Assembly (NCBI RefSeq): GCF_007992195.1
Contig: NZ_BJZU01000074.1
Location: forward strand, 1-61,586
From: Methylobacterium oxalidis
GTDB taxonomy: Bacteria; Pseudomonadota; Alphaproteobacteria; Rhizobiales; Beijerinckiaceae
Direction of reading: 5' to 3'
DNA length: 61,586 nucleotides
This document shows positions 38,746 to 49,905 of the stretch, in pieces. Within the stretch, counting starts at the first letter, position 1, and each line of letters starts with the position of its first letter. Below the pieces are notes generated by a model. That model did no database searches and was not told the DNA's origin. It saw nothing but the letters and a program-made list of their open reading frames with translations. Position numbers and translations under genes: made by a program.

Positions 38746-40653
38746 ATGTCCGATGCCCGCCAATTCACTTCTCCGTCGGGCGCGGGCCCGGATTCGACTC
38801 CTCCGCGCGCCTTCAATCTCGCGCCGCTCGTCGCGGGCTTCCTGCTGCTTGTTGCCGTCGTCGCGGCGACCGGCGGCCTCACCGCCATGCAGCGGGGCAA
38901 CGTCGCGGATACCCGGCAAACGGTGGAGCTCCGCGCCTCCGTGGCGCGGCTGTTCTCGATGCTTCAGGACGCGGAGACGAGCCAGCGCGGCTACCTTCTG
39001 ACCGGCGAGGACGCCTATCTGGCACCCTTTCGAGAGACCGAGGGCCGCATCACCGCGGCTCTCGATCGGCTCGCCGACGCGGTTGCGGCCGAGCTCGAAG
39101 CCGGTGCGGCGCTCGCCAAGCTCCGCGCCGTGACCGGCGACAAGCTGGCCGAGTTGCGCCGCACGATCGATCTGCACCGCTCGGGCGAGAGCGAGGCGAG
39201 CCTCGCCGTGGTCCGCTCGGGCGAGGGCAAGCGCCTGATGGACCGGGTCCGTGCGATCGTGGAGGCGCTCGAGGCGGATATCGATGCGCGCCTGCGGGCC
39301 CGTCAGGACACCTCGTCCACGACGGCTCGCTCGCTGCAGATCGCCATCGGTGCCGCCGTGCTGCTGGCCGTCTCTCTCGCCGCCTACGCGGTGTTCGAAG
39401 CCGCGACGCGCAACCGCCGCATCGCTGCCGCGCACGCGGATCTTGCCAGCGCGCACGCAGCGCTGCTGCGTGCCTCAGCGGCCCGCGAGCGGCTGGAGGA
39501 CCAGCTCCGCCAATCCCAGAAGATGGAGGCGATGGGTCAGCTCACCGGCGGTCTCGCGCACGATTTCAACAACATGCTGGCGATCATCATGGGCAACCTG
39601 AACCTGATGAAGCGTCGAATCGAGCGCGGCGAGGCCCGGCTCGATGCGTATGTCCAGCAGGCTCTCGATGCCGGAGCGCGGGCGGCAACCCTGACTCACC
39701 GCCTTCTCGCCTTCGCCCGCAAACAGCCGCTGACGCCGGAGCCGATCGATTGCAACCGGCTCGTTCCCGGCATGTCGGAGATCCTGCGGCGGACGCTCGG
39801 CGAGCGGGTGCGCGTGGAGACCGTGCTGGCCGGCGGCCTCTGGACCACCAGGGCCGACGCGAACCAGCTTGAGAACGCCCTCCTCAACCTCGCAGTGAAC
39901 GCGCGGGACGCGATGCCCGACGGCGGGTGCCTGACGATCGAGACGGCCAACGCCCATCTCGACGACGCCTACGCGGAGGTGCATCCCGGCATCCCGGCGG
40001 GACAGTACGTGCTGATCGTCATCACGGACACCGGGACCGGTATGAGCCCCGAGGTCGCTGCCCGGGCCTTCGACCCCTTCTTCACCACGAAATCCGTCGG
40101 TCAGGGAACCGGCCTCGGCCTCAGCCAGGTCTACGGCTTCGTCAGGCAATCCGGCGGCCACGTGAAAATCTACTCCGAGCCGCAGCGCGGCACGTCGGTG
40201 AAGATCTACCTGCCGCGCGTCGTCGGCGCCGAGATCGCGGCGGCCGGGCCTGCAGATATCGCCATCCCCGAGGGCGACCCCGGTCAGATCATCCTCGTGG
40301 TCGAGGACGAGGACGGCGTGCGCCGCATGGCGGTCGAGGCCCTGCGGGACCTGCGCTACACCGTGATTCACGCCGCGGGCGGGGCTCAAGCCCTGAGGAT
40401 CCTGGACAATCATCCGGGCGTGGCGCTGCTCTTCACGGACGTGGTGATGCCGGAGATGAGCGGCCGGGAACTCGCGGACGCGGCCCGCGAACGGCACCCG
40501 AACCTGCGAGTCCTCTTCACGACCGGCTACACGCGCAACGCCATCGTCCACAACGGTATCGTGGACGCCGACGTGCAACTCCTCGGCAAGCCCTACACGC
40601 TGGAGCAACTCGCCCGGAAGGTGCGCCAGGTCATCGCCGCGAAGCCGGCGTGA
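38746..40653 (+). CDS. Hybrid sensor histidine kinase with CHASE3 domain and receiver
   Basis: 635 residues. Two membrane helices (about 27-47 and 198-217) flank a periplasmic CHASE3-type helical sensor. The dimerisation/phosphoacceptor domain has H272 in LTGGLAHDFNNML; the catalytic ATPase has NAR (NLAVNARDAMP), DTGTGM and GTGLGLSQVYGF. A C-terminal receiver follows with acidic pocket VVEDEDG, phospho-Asp D565 (LLFTDVVMPEMSG) and K615. The signal is unknown. It separates ybaB from recR. No dedicated response regulator is next to it, so it probably acts through a separate receiver. Confidence 0.92.
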   Translation: MSDARQFTSPSGAGPDSTPPRAFNLAPLVAGFLLLVAVVAATGGLTAMQRGNVADTRQTVELRASVARLFSMLQDAETSQRGYLLTGEDAYLAPFRETEGRITAALDRLADAVAAELEAGAALAKLRAVTGDKLAELRRTIDLHRSGESEASLAVVRSGEGKRLMDRVRAIVEALEADIDARLRARQDTSSTTARSLQIAIGAAVLLAVSLAAYAVFEAATRNRRIAAAHADLASAHAALLRASAARERLEDQLRQSQKMEAMGQLTGGLAHDFNNMLAIIMGNLNLMKRRIERGEARLDAYVQQALDAGARAATLTHRLLAFARKQPLTPEPIDCNRLVPGMSEILRRTLGERVRVETVLAGGLWTTRADANQLENALLNLAVNARDAMPDGGCLTIETANAHLDDAYAEVHPGIPAGQYVLIVITDTGTGMSPEVAARAFDPFFTTKSVGQGTGLGLSQVYGFVRQSGGHVKIYSEPQRGTSVKIYLPRVVGAEIAAAGPADIAIPEGDPGQIILVVEDEDGVRRMAVEALRDLRYTVIHAAGGAQALRILDNHPGVALLFTDVVMPEMSGRELADAARERHPNLRVLFTTGYTRNAIVHNGIVDADVQLLGKPYTLEQLARKVRQVIAAKPA

Positions 40654-40660
40654 GGGCGCT

Positions 40661-40691
40661 CATCCCGGGCCGTCCGCGTCGGCCCGGGATG
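40661..40691. terminator. Hairpin between the convergent kinase gene and pckA
   Basis: CATCCCGGGCC and GGCCCGGGATG form a perfect 11-bp stem with a 9-base loop in the 48-base gap between the two convergent genes, so it can serve both strands. Confidence 0.6.
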
Positions 40692-40701
40692 GTGCCCTTC
40701 A

Positions 40702-42321
<1,620 letters not shown>

Positions 42322-42734
42322 GAGCGTTTCTCCCGGGCACCTGATCGCGACGTTGTCCGCAGCTCCGACGTCGGGCGACGCCGGCTTTCGCGAGGTTGCG
42401 TCCGTGCGGTCGTTCAGGTCCGCCGCACGCCGGTTCTCCGCCTCTCGCGTCAGATCAATGTCGATAGGCAGCGAAGCTTTCCCGTCAATCAGACTTGCGT
42501 ACGATGTCGAGACTGGCCGATCGGATTGTCAGTCCGAGACGATCGTGGAAGTCCTGAAATGTCCGGCCGATGAACAGGTGCGGGCAGCGGTGCATGCGCG
42601 CGGGCACGGGCGAAACGCAGGCTTCGATCCTATCTGTTTCGTACGCCGCCTGGATTTCCCGTCCGGCGTTTGCCCGCTATGCCCTGCCAGACCCGCCCGG
42701 GAGCACGCGCCCCCGGTCAGCCGATGGACACACG
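42322..42734. other. Divergent intergenic region between pckA and recR
   Basis: 413 bases without a gene. The pckA promoter lies at 42461-42488 on the minus strand. The recR side (42500-42734) is less G+C-rich around 42480-42560. The frame that is open upstream of the recR ATG gives a low-complexity leader and is not taken as coding. Confidence 0.5.
42461..42488 (-). promoter_or_regulatory. Sigma70-like promoter of pckA
   Basis: On the minus strand TTGACG (42488-42483) and TATCGA (42466-42461) are 16 bases apart, about 140 bases upstream of the pckA ATG. Confidence 0.55.
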
Positions 42735-43340
42735 ATGCCCCAAGCCGTCGCCGGTCCCGAGATCGAGCGCCTGATCCAGCTTCTCGCCCGGATGCCGGGC
42801 CTCGGCCCCAGATCGGCGCGCCGCGCTGCCCTCCAGCTCATCAAGAAACGGGACACGCTGCTCGGACCGCTCTCCGAGGCGATGCGGGTCGCCGCCGAGC
42901 GCATCGTGGTCTGCCACGAGTGCGGAAACGTCGATACGAGCGATCCCTGCACGATCTGCCGGGACGCGTCCCGCGACCCCACGACCGTGGTCGTGGTGGA
43001 GGACGTGTCGGACCTGTGGGCGCTGGAGCGGTCCGGCGCCGTGCAGGCGCGCTACCACGTGCTGGGCGGCGTGCTCTCGGCCCTCGACGGGGTGCGCCCC
43101 GAGCACCTCAACATCGCCCGCCTGGTGGAGCGGGCGAGCGATCCGGCGGTGAAGGAGGTGATCCTCGCCCTCAACGCCACCGTCGACGGGCAGACGACGG
43201 CCCACTACGTGACCGAATCGATCGGCCATCTCGGCCTGACGATCACGAGGCTCGCCCACGGCGTGCCGGTCGGTGGCGAGCTCGACTACCTTGATGAGGG
43301 GACGCTGTCGGCGGCCATACGGAGCCGGACGGCCTTCTGA
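42735..43340 (+). CDS. recR: Recombination mediator protein RecR
   Basis: A 201-residue RecFOR-pathway protein. The helix-hairpin-helix region is [14 protein letters not shown] (residues 22-35), the zinc finger C60/C63/C72/C75 ([16 protein letters not shown]), followed by a Toprim domain ([26 protein letters not shown]). The ATG at 42735 gives the usual length; an open frame 55 codons longer is rejected. It normally follows ybaB directly, and here it does not. Confidence 0.96.
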   Translation: MPQAVAGPEIERLIQLLARMPGLGPRSARRAALQLIKKRDTLLGPLSEAMRVAAERIVVCHECGNVDTSDPCTICRDASRDPTTVVVVEDVSDLWALERSGAVQARYHVLGGVLSALDGVRPEHLNIARLVERASDPAVKEVILALNATVDGQTTAHYVTESIGHLGLTITRLAHGVPVGGELDYLDEGTLSAAIRSRTAF

Positions 43341-43364
43341 GGAGCAGCCGGCCCGGCCGACGGG

Positions 43365-43874
43365 TCAGTGGCGGCAGAGCACGCGCAGGTTGCCCTCGAT
43401 GAGGTCGCGCATCAGGGCCATCACGTCCCGCTCGTGGGTGCTGTAGGTCCGCTCGCGGCGATCGAGGACGCAGAGGGTGCCGAACAGCTCGCCGTCCGGC
43501 CAGCGGATGGGATAGCCCATATAGGCGAGGAGCCCGTGCTGCTCGAAGCAAGGATTGCCGGCCCAGGAGCGGATGTCGGCACGGGCGTTGCGCACGTAGA
43601 GATGCGTGCCCTGGGCCAGCACCGTCTCGCAGTAGATACCGGAATCCTTCAGGATTTTCCGCTCGCCGACAGCGTGCGGGTTGCGGCCGTCGTCGTTGGC
43701 GGCGAGCACCTCGATCTCCGGTCCGATCACCCGCATGATCAGCCCGACCGGCACGTCGAGGCGCCTCGCGACCTCGTTGACGATGTACTGCCAGCTCTCG
43801 ACGACCTCGTCCGGAACCTCGGGCTTGGCCGCCCGCGGGGTCGACGCACCGGCGTCGAGTCCCTGCTCAACCAT
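43365..43874 (-). CDS. GAF domain protein
   Basis: A 169-residue stand-alone GAF domain. VARRLDVPVGLIMRVIGPEI, KDSGIYCETVL, LLAYMGYPI and GELFGTLCVLDRRERTYS follow the pattern of ligand-sensing GAF domains found at the front of histidine kinases and cyclases, but no output domain follows. Ligand unknown. The ATG at 43874 is preferred over a longer open frame. It is convergent with recR. Confidence 0.8.
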   Translation of the reverse strand: MVEQGLDAGASTPRAAKPEVPDEVVESWQYIVNEVARRLDVPVGLIMRVIGPEIEVLAANDDGRNPHAVGERKILKDSGIYCETVLAQGTHLYVRNARADIRSWAGNPCFEQHGLLAYMGYPIRWPDGELFGTLCVLDRRERTYSTHERDVMALMRDLIEGNLRVLCRH

Positions 43875-44087
43875 GTGGACCCCCGTTTTCGCGGGGAGGT
43901 ACTTAGGGCGGGAATGCCGGTCGTGCAATCTGAGGTAATCGCCGGCCCGCGCATCCGGCACCGAAGCCGGGGCGTGACGCCGGGCCATGACGCGGGGGCT
44001 CGGATGATTTGACCGGCCCGGCCCCACAGCTTATCTGCGAAAATCCTTCGGGCGCCGCGGTTTGGCGCCGTGCTCCCCGGTTTAGCC

Positions 44088-44606
44088 ATGGCCGTCCGCC
44101 CCCTCGTGATCCTGCCCGATTCCCGCCTGCGGCTGACGTCAGAGCCGGTCGGGCCGGTCACCGACGAGATCCGCAAGCTCGCCGCCGACATGCTGGAGAC
44201 GATGTACGACGCGCCGGGCGTCGGGCTCGCCGCCATCCAGATCGGCGTGCCGAAGCGGGTCGTCACCATCGACACCTCGAAGGAGGAGAATGCCCGCGAG
44301 CCCCGGATCTTCCTCGACCCCGAGATCGTGTGGTCGTCCGAGGAGCGGCGGGTCTACGACGAGGGCTGCCTGTCGATTCCCGAATACTACGCCGAGGTGG
44401 AGCGGCCGGACCGGGTGCGCGTGCGCTTCCGCGACCTCGAAGGCCGCGAGCGGGAGATCGAGGCGGACGGGCTGCTCGCGACCTGCATCCAGCACGAGAT
44501 CGATCACCTCAACGGCGTGCTGTTCATCGATCACCTCTCCAAGTTGAAGCGCGACCGGGTGGTCAAGAAATTCGCCAAGGCGGCCAAGCGCGGCGAGGCC
44601 GCCTGA
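44088..44606 (+). CDS. def: Peptide deformylase
   Basis: A 172-residue metalloenzyme that removes the formyl group from nascent N-formylmethionine. All three motifs are intact: [10 protein letters not shown] (44-53), EGCLSIP (92-98, metal-binding Cys) and QHEIDHLNG (135-143, two His ligands). Start at ATG 44088. It forms the usual def-fmt-truA series. Confidence 0.97.
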   Translation: MAVRPLVILPDSRLRLTSEPVGPVTDEIRKLAADMLETMYDAPGVGLAAIQIGVPKRVVTIDTSKEENAREPRIFLDPEIVWSSEERRVYDEGCLSIPEYYAEVERPDRVRVRFRDLEGREREIEADGLLATCIQHEIDHLNGVLFIDHLSKLKRDRVVKKFAKAAKRGEAA

Positions 44607-44631
44607 GGCCGCCCGAGCCAGGGCTGACGCC

Positions 44632-45564
44632 GTGAGAATCGTGTTCATGGGCACCCCGGATTTCGCGGTGCCGACGCTGGCGCGCCTCGCGGCGGACGGC
44701 CACGCGATCGCCGCGGTCTACACCCGCGCGCCCGCTAAGTCCGGGCGCGGCCTCGCGTTTCGGCGCTCGCCCGTGCACGCGCTCGCCGAGACGCTCGGCG
44801 CGCCCGTCCTGACGCCGGCGACCCTGAAGGACCCCGGGGCGGCCGAGACCTTCCGCGCGCACGGGGCGGACGTCGCCGTCGTGGTGGCTTACGGGCTCCT
44901 CCTGCCGCAGGCGATCCTCGACGCGCCGCGCCACGGCTGCCTCAACCTGCACGGGTCCCTGCTGCCGCGCTGGCGGGGCGCCGCGCCGATACAGCGGGCC
45001 GTGATGGTCGGCGATCACGAGAGCGGCGTCGGCGTGATGAAGATGGAGGCCGGCCTCGACACCGGCCCCGTGGCGATGGAGGCGCGTCTTCCGATCCGCC
45101 CCGGAATGACGGCGGGCGAGCTGCACGACGCGCTGATGCCGCTCGGTGCCGACCTGATGGGCCGGGCTCTGGCCGAGCTCGCGGCCGGCCGCCTCGGCTT
45201 CACGCCCCAGCCCGAGACCGGCGTGGTCTACGCCCACAAGATCACGAACGAGGAGGCCCGGATCGACTGGGCGCGCCCGGCCGCCGCGGTGGCGAACCAC
45301 ATCAACGGCCTCTCCCCCTTCCCCGGCGCTTTCGTCGAGGCGGATCTCGGCAAGGGGCCGGAGCGGGTGAAGGTGCTCCGGGCGGAGAATGCGGAGGGCG
45401 CGGGGGCGCCCGGCACCCTGCTCTCGGCGGACGGGCTCGTGGCCTGCGGCGCCGGCGCGGTGCGCCTCTTGGAGCTGCGCCGGGCCGGGCGCGGCGGCAC
45501 GGTCTCCGGTGCCGAGTTCCTGCGCGGCGCCCGGCTGGAGCCCGGCGCCCGCCTGTCCCTCTGA
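44632..45564 (+). CDS. fmt: Methionyl-tRNA formyltransferase
   Basis: A 310-residue enzyme that formylates initiator Met-t[19 protein letters not shown] opens the Rossmann domain; [19 protein letters not shown] (about residues 104-122) carries the formyl-transfer Asn-His and SLLPRWRG motif. The C-terminal OB-like domain is shorter than in E. coli. GTG start at 44632; its TGA shares one base with the truA ATG (TGATG). Confidence 0.97.
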   Translation: MRIVFMGTPDFAVPTLARLAADGHAIAAVYTRAPAKSGRGLAFRRSPVHALAETLGAPVLTPATLKDPGAAETFRAHGADVAVVVAYGLLLPQAILDAPRHGCLNLHGSLLPRWRGAAPIQRAVMVGDHESGVGVMKMEAGLDTGPVAMEARLPIRPGMTAGELHDALMPLGADLMGRALAELAAGRLGFTPQPETGVVYAHKITNEEARIDWARPAAAVANHINGLSPFPGAFVEADLGKGPERVKVLRAENAEGAGAPGTLLSADGLVACGAGAVRLLELRRAGRGGTVSGAEFLRGARLEPGARLSL

Positions 45565-46337
45565 TGCCCCGCTACAAGCTCGTCATCGAGTACGACGGCG
45601 CGCCCTTCTGCGGCTGGCAGCGGCAGGCCGAGGACCTCACCGTCCAGGGCGCCGTCGAGGCGGCCGTCCTGCGATTCTCCGGGGAGGCGGCGCGCCTGAC
45701 CTGCGCGGGCCGGACCGATGCCGGGGTGCACGCCACCCATCAGGTCGCTCATCTCGACCTCGGGAAGGCGTGGCGCACGGACACGGTGCGCGACGCGCTG
45801 AACGCGCATCTGCGCCCGCTGCCCGTGGCGGTGCTCTCGGCCGAGGTGGTGGACCCGAGCTTCGACGCGCGCCACTCCGCCATCCGCCGCCACTACCGCT
45901 ACCGGATCCTCAACCGACGCAGCCCCGCCGCGCTCAGCCGCGCCCAGGTCTGGCACGTGCCCTGGGCGCTCGATGCCGACCTGATGCGGGCGGCGGCCCG
46001 GCGCCTCCTCGGGCGGCATGACTTCACCGCCTTCCGCGCCGCCGAGTGCCAGGCGGCGAGCCCCGTGCGCACCCTGGAGCAGCTCGACGTGGCGCGGATG
46101 CCGATGGGGCTGCACGAGGAGATCGTCGTCGCGACCTCCGCCCGCTCCTTCCTGCACCATCAGGTCCGCAGCATGGTGGGCACGCTGATGCTCGCCGGCA
46201 GCCGGCGCCTCAGCGCCGACGACGTGGCCGACATCCTCGCCGCGCGCGACCGCAGCCGCTGCGGCCCGATGGCCCCGGCCTGCGGCCTGACCTTCGTCGG
46301 CGTCGATTACCGGGCGGAGGACGACCCGGCCGGCTGA
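45564..46337 (+). CDS. truA: tRNA pseudouridine(38-40) synthase
   Basis: A 257-residue pseudouridine synthase. The catalytic Asp is in [14 protein letters not shown] (residues about 47-60); [18 protein letters not shown] at the start and [20 protein letters not shown] are diagnostic. It modifies positions 38-40 in the anticodon arm. Coupled to fmt by a one-base overlap; convergent with dapE, 4 bases away. Confidence 0.97.
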   Translation: MPRYKLVIEYDGAPFCGWQRQAEDLTVQGAVEAAVLRFSGEAARLTCAGRTDAGVHATHQVAHLDLGKAWRTDTVRDALNAHLRPLPVAVLSAEVVDPSFDARHSAIRRHYRYRILNRRSPAALSRAQVWHVPWALDADLMRAAARRLLGRHDFTAFRAAECQAASPVRTLEQLDVARMPMGLHEEIVVATSARSFLHHQVRSMVGTLMLAGSRRLSADDVADILAARDRSRCGPMAPACGLTFVGVDYRAEDDPAG

Positions 46338-46341
46338 CGGA

Positions 46342-47508
46342 TCAGGCGGGGAAATACGCGTCCAGCACGCGCCGGTAGATCGCCGTCAGGCGATCGAGGT
46401 CCGCGACCGGCACCTGTTCGTCGACCTGGTGCATGGTCTCGCCGACGAGGCCGAACTCGACCACCGGGCAGGCATCCTTGATGAAGCGCGCGTCCGAGGT
46501 GCCGCCGGTGGTGGAGAGCGCCGGCCGCAGGCCCGTCTCCGCCTCGATCGCGCCCGCGACGAGGTCGACGAAGGCGTCGGGCCGCGTCAGGAAGGCCGGC
46601 GCGTTCGAGGGCTGCAGGTCGAGGCTGAAGCGGACCGTGCTTCCGGCGGCGGCCTCCAGGCGGCGGCGGATCTCGGCGCCGAGCGTCCCGGCGGTCCAGC
46701 CCTCGTTGAAGCGGATGTTGAAGACGGCGCGCGCGTCGGCCGGGATCACGTTGGTGGCCGGGTTGCCGACGTCGATCGTCGTGAATTCGAGGTTCGAGGC
46801 GTCGAAATGCGCCGTGCCGCCGTCCAGCGGCTCGGCGATGAGGGAGGAGGCCAGCCGCAGCATGCCGGGGATCGGGTTCTGGGCCCGGTGCGGGTAGGCG
46901 ACGTGGCCCTGGCGGCCGTGCACCGTGAGCTTGCCGGTGAGCGAGCCGCGGCGGCCGATCTTGATCATCTCGCCGAGGCGGCTCGGGTTGGTCGGCTCGC
47001 CGAGGATGCAGTGGTCGAAGCGCTCGCCGCGCTCGCGCGCCCAGCGCAGGAGCTTGACGGTGCCGTTGACCGCCGGCCCCTCCTCGTCGCCCGTGACCAG
47101 GAAGGCGATCGAGCCCGGAAAGCCGCGGCCGCGGGCGTCGAGGAAGCCGAGCGCCGCGGCGAGCAGGCAGGCGAGGCCGCCCTTCATGTCGACGGCGCCG
47201 CGCCCGTAGAGCACGCCCTCCGAGACCGCCCCCTCGAAGGGGCCGTGGCGCCAGGCGCCGGGCTCGCCGGGGGGCACCACATCGGTGTGGCCGGCGAGCA
47301 GCAGGCAGGGTCCGCCCGAGCCGATCCGGGCGTAGAGGTTGTCGATGTCGGGCGTGCCGGGCTCGGAGAAGACGGGGCGGTGCACCGCGAAGCCCGCCTC
47401 CGCCAGCACGCGTTCGAGGAGCGCCAGCGCGCCCCCCTCCTCCGGGGTGACGGACGGGCAGCGGATCAGCGCGCGGGCGAGATCGAGGGGGGAGCGCAAG
47501 GGGGGCAC
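46342..47508 (-). CDS. dapE: Succinyl-diaminopimelate desuccinylase
   Basis: A 388-residue M20 metallo-hydrolase in lysine/diaminopimelate synthesis. Zinc ligands and base are in [36 protein letters not shown] and [20 protein letters not shown], with the final His in [14 protein letters not shown]. The start is GTG at 47508. It is convergent with truA, as is common in this order. Confidence 0.95.
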   Translation of the reverse strand: MPPLRSPLDLARALIRCPSVTPEEGGALALLERVLAEAGFAVHRPVFSEPGTPDIDNLYARIGSGGPCLLLAGHTDVVPPGEPGAWRHGPFEGAVSEGVLYGRGAVDMKGGLACLLAAALGFLDARGRGFPGSIAFLVTGDEEGPAVNGTVKLLRWARERGERFDHCILGEPTNPSRLGEMIKIGRRGSLTGKLTVHGRQGHVAYPHRAQNPIPGMLRLASSLIAEPLDGGTAHFDASNLEFTTIDVGNPATNVIPADARAVFNIRFNEGWTAGTLGAEIRRRLEAAAGSTVRFSLDLQPSNAPAFLTRPDAFVDLVAGAIEAETGLRPALSTTGGTSDARFIKDACPVVEFGLVGETMHQVDEQVPVADLDRLTAIYRRVLDAYFPA

Positions 47509-47647
47509 GGGGGGCGAGGCGGGGTCCGGTGGCGGGATCCGCCAACCCTAGTGGAGGCCCCGGCCGAACGGAACCGGCCCCGCCCGAGGCGCAGGCCGCG
47601 GGCGGCGGGGCTTCCGCGGCGGGCGCGGGCGGTCTATCTCCCGCTGC

Positions 47648-48427
47648 ATGGCCCTCTCCGCCGACGAGATCGAACGCTACGCCCGCCACCTCGTGCTGCG
47701 CGAGGTGGGCGGCCCGGGGCAGGCCCGCCTGAAGGCCGCGCGGGTGCTGGTGATCGGCGCGGGCGGGCTCGGAGCGCCGCTGATCCAGTACCTCGCCGCG
47801 GCCGGCATCGGCACGATCGGCCTCGTCGACGACGACGTCGTCTCGCTGTCGAACCTGCAGCGGCAGGTCATCCATGGGACGCCGGATCTCGGCCGCCCGA
47901 AGGTCGAGAGCGCCGCCGAGGCGGTGGCCCGCCTCAATCCGCACGTGCGGGTGGTGCCTCACGCGATCCGGATCACGGCCGAGTCCGCGCCGGGCCTGCT
48001 CGCGGAGTACGACGTGGTGGCCGACGGCTCGGACAACTTCGCGACCCGCTACGCGGTGTCCGACGCCTGCTTCCACGCGAAGCGGCCGCTCGTCACGGCC
48101 GCGCTCGGCCAGTTCGACGGCTCGCTGACCACGATCCGCGCGCACGAGACGGGAGCGGACGGGCGCCCGAACCCGACCTACCGCTGCCTGTTCCCGAACC
48201 CGCCGCCCCCCGGCGCGGTGCCGCCCTGCGCGGAGGCCGGCGTGCTCGGCGCGCTCGCCGGCGTGATGGGCTCGCTGATGGCGATGGAGGTGATCCGCGC
48301 GGTGGCGGGCTTCGGCGAGCCGCTGGTGGGGCGCCTCCTCATGGTCGACGCCCTGGCGATGCGCTTCGAGACCCTGGCCTACGGGTGGGACGAGACGAAT
48401 CCGCTGAGCGGAACCCCGGTGCGCTAA
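47648..48427 (+). CDS. moeB: MoeB/ThiF/HesA family adenylyltransferase
   Basis: A 259-residue E1-like enzyme that adenylates a sulfur-carrier protein such as MoaD or ThiS. RYARHLVLREVGGPGQ, the nucleotide site IGAGGLGAPLIQYLA (about 36-50), LSNLQRQVIHG and the Asp in VADGSDNFATRY are typical. The PTYRCLF ... PPCAEAGVLG region keeps two of the four zinc cysteines, but the C-terminal CxxC pair is missing: the protein ends in TNPLSGTPVR. It could act in molybdopterin or thiamine synthesis. Its TAA overlaps the stop of the convergent gene. Confidence 0.85.
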   Translation: MALSADEIERYARHLVLREVGGPGQARLKAARVLVIGAGGLGAPLIQYLAAAGIGTIGLVDDDVVSLSNLQRQVIHGTPDLGRPKVESAAEAVARLNPHVRVVPHAIRITAESAPGLLAEYDVVADGSDNFATRYAVSDACFHAKRPLVTAALGQFDGSLTTIRAHETGADGRPNPTYRCLFPNPPPPGAVPPCAEAGVLGALAGVMGSLMAMEVIRAVAGFGEPLVGRLLMVDALAMRFETLAYGWDETNPLSGTPVR

Positions 48428-48870
48428 AGGTGCGTCTCGTCCTCGCAAGCGACTTGGTGCTTGCTCTCGATGCGGAAGAAGACCCAGGCCGCCACGGTCG
48501 AGCAGACGAGGGCGAGGGCTGTCCGTTCCAGGGTTGCGCGGTTGAGGATGTGTTCCGTCAAGCTTGTGCCGCGCCGTTCGAGAACACCGCCGTAGTCGAG
48601 CAGCAGGTACGACAAGGCTACGACAAACGGAGCGACCCTGCACCAAGCGAGCAGATGTGCGTGAAGGCTGCGCTGAAACGCTACGCCGATGCAGAGCGCC
48701 GCGATCGGGAGAGGCCAGCTCAGGTAGATTGCGAAGATGATGATGAAGGGCGCGAATATGCCGGTGAACGGGACCAAGATCAGGAAGCCCGCGCAGTAGG
48801 CGGCGACGATGCGTGCGCCCAGAGCGGCGCTGCCACGCAGGAGCGTCCACAGCGATTCGTGCCCCCTCAC
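48424..48870 (-). CDS. Small integral membrane protein of unknown function
   Basis: A 148-residue protein with four to five hydrophobic segments (ARIVAAYCAGFLILVPFTGI, FAPFIIIFAIYLSWPLPIAA, VAPFVVALSYLLLDYGGVL, LALVCSTVAAWVFF). It starts at a GTG that overlaps the desaturase TGA (GTGA), so it is probably co-translated with the desaturase and under the same ArsR control. Base composition is visibly less G+C-rich than its neighbours, suggesting a recent arrival. No family recognised. Confidence 0.6.
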   Translation of the reverse strand: MRGHESLWTLLRGSAALGARIVAAYCAGFLILVPFTGIFAPFIIIFAIYLSWPLPIAALCIGVAFQRSLHAHLLAWCRVAPFVVALSYLLLDYGGVLERRGTSLTEHILNRATLERTALALVCSTVAAWVFFRIESKHQVACEDETHL

Positions 48871-49823
48871 CGTCGTGTCGCCACATGCTCGCGCCGGGAC
48901 TTCGAGCCGCCCGCAACGGATGCGTCGCCGGCCCGCCGCACGCCCGACCTCGCCGCGAGCGCCGCGGGCGTGCGCAGGCCCCAGACCCAGTTCAGACGCT
49001 CGAAGAGACGCAGGAGCCACCAGCCGGGATCGGCCTGGCCCGGCTCGATGCCGAACCGCGCCGAGTTTTGCCCGGCGTGGTGATTTGCGTGCGAGGCCTC
49101 GCCGAAGGTGATCCAGGCGGCCGCCGGGAGGTCGTGGCCCTGCACGGCCATCCCGTCGACCACCCAGCCCTGCGGGCCGCGCCGGTGCGTGATGTGGCCG
49201 ACGAGCCAGTGGCCGGTGAGCGAGACCGTGATGCGGACGGGGATCCCCCAGACGAGCCAGGGCATGCCGCCGAGCGCGAAGAAGAGCACGGCCCAGGGCA
49301 GTTGCTGCAGCATCCAGGTCGCTTCGAGCCAGCGGTAGAACGGGTCGTCGGCGAGGCGCGGCTCCGGGCGGAAGCGCGGCGGGCGGGCGAGATCGAGCCG
49401 CGCGTGCATCTGCAGCCACGCGTCCTTCCAGAACGGGGCGCGATGGGCGTGGAGATCGTGGCAGGCGGCCTGCCGCTGCGACCAGTCCCGGATGTCGTGC
49501 AGGCGCACCATGCCGAGCGGGCCGGCCATGCCGACGAGCGTGCCGAGATAGACGAGCAGGCGCTCCAGCCACGCTCGCGCCTCGAAGCTGCGGTGGATCA
49601 GCAGGCGGTGCATGCCCACCGAGTGGCCGGCGCAGAGGGTGACGGCGGTGGTCGCGACGAACAGGACCACCGCCCCCGGCGTCACGAAGAGCGGCCCGAG
49701 CGCGAGGGCCGCCGCCAGCATGCTCCCGGTCCAGAGGGAGCGGGCGGGCGCCCAGACGACGCGGCCCTCCGTGCTCGATGTGTCGGGACCCGCGATCACG
49801 CGGTCGGTCGAGAGGCAGGGCAT
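48867..49823 (-). CDS. Membrane fatty acid desaturase-like protein
   Basis: A 318-residue membrane protein of the acyl-CoA/fatty-acid desaturase superfamily. The first histidine box is HSVGMHRLLIH (about 65-75) and the last SHANHHAGQNSARFG (about 255-270), with TGHWLVGHITHRRGP between. The expected HxxHH second box is replaced by LHDIRDWSQRQAACHD, a variant that keeps some His residues. Four transmembrane helices are visible. It is the first gene of a unit divergent from an ArsR regulator, with the palindrome operator overlapping its promoter. Confidence 0.82.
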   Translation of the reverse strand: MPCLSTDRVIAGPDTSSTEGRVVWAPARSLWTGSMLAAALALGPLFVTPGAVVLFVATTAVTLCAGHSVGMHRLLIHRSFEARAWLERLLVYLGTLVGMAGPLGMVRLHDIRDWSQRQAACHDLHAHRAPFWKDAWLQMHARLDLARPPRFRPEPRLADDPFYRWLEATWMLQQLPWAVLFFALGGMPWLVWGIPVRITVSLTGHWLVGHITHRRGPQGWVVDGMAVQGHDLPAAAWITFGEASHANHHAGQNSARFGIEPGQADPGWWLLRLFERLNWVWGLRTPAALAARSGVRRAGDASVAGGSKSRREHVATRR

Positions 49824-49836
49824 GGGCTCATCGCAG

Positions 49837-49860
49837 TTATTTAGCAAATTAGCTAAATAA
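49837..49860. promoter_or_regulatory. Palindromic operator for the adjacent ArsR regulator
   Basis: TTATTTAGC and GCTAAATAA flank AAATTA, making a 24-bp palindrome with one mismatched pair at the centre. It is AT-rich in a GC-rich genome. Size and symmetry fit ArsR/SmtB-family operators, and it covers the -10 region of the desaturase promoter, a design for repression. Confidence 0.65.
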
Positions 49861-49877
49861 GCAGGCGGCTTTGTCAA
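49850..49877 (-). promoter_or_regulatory. Desaturase promoter overlapped by the palindrome
   Basis: On the minus strand TTGACA (49877-49872) and TAGCTA (49855-49850) are 16 bases apart. The -10 box lies inside the 24-bp palindrome. Confidence 0.5.
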
Positions 49878-49905
49878 GCCCGGCCGGATCGCCTATGTGA
49901 CGGGC

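Noticed and set aside
42322..42734. A longer RecR starting at 42570
   Set aside because: The extra 55 residues are unlike RecR, and the ATG at 42735 gives the standard 200-residue length.
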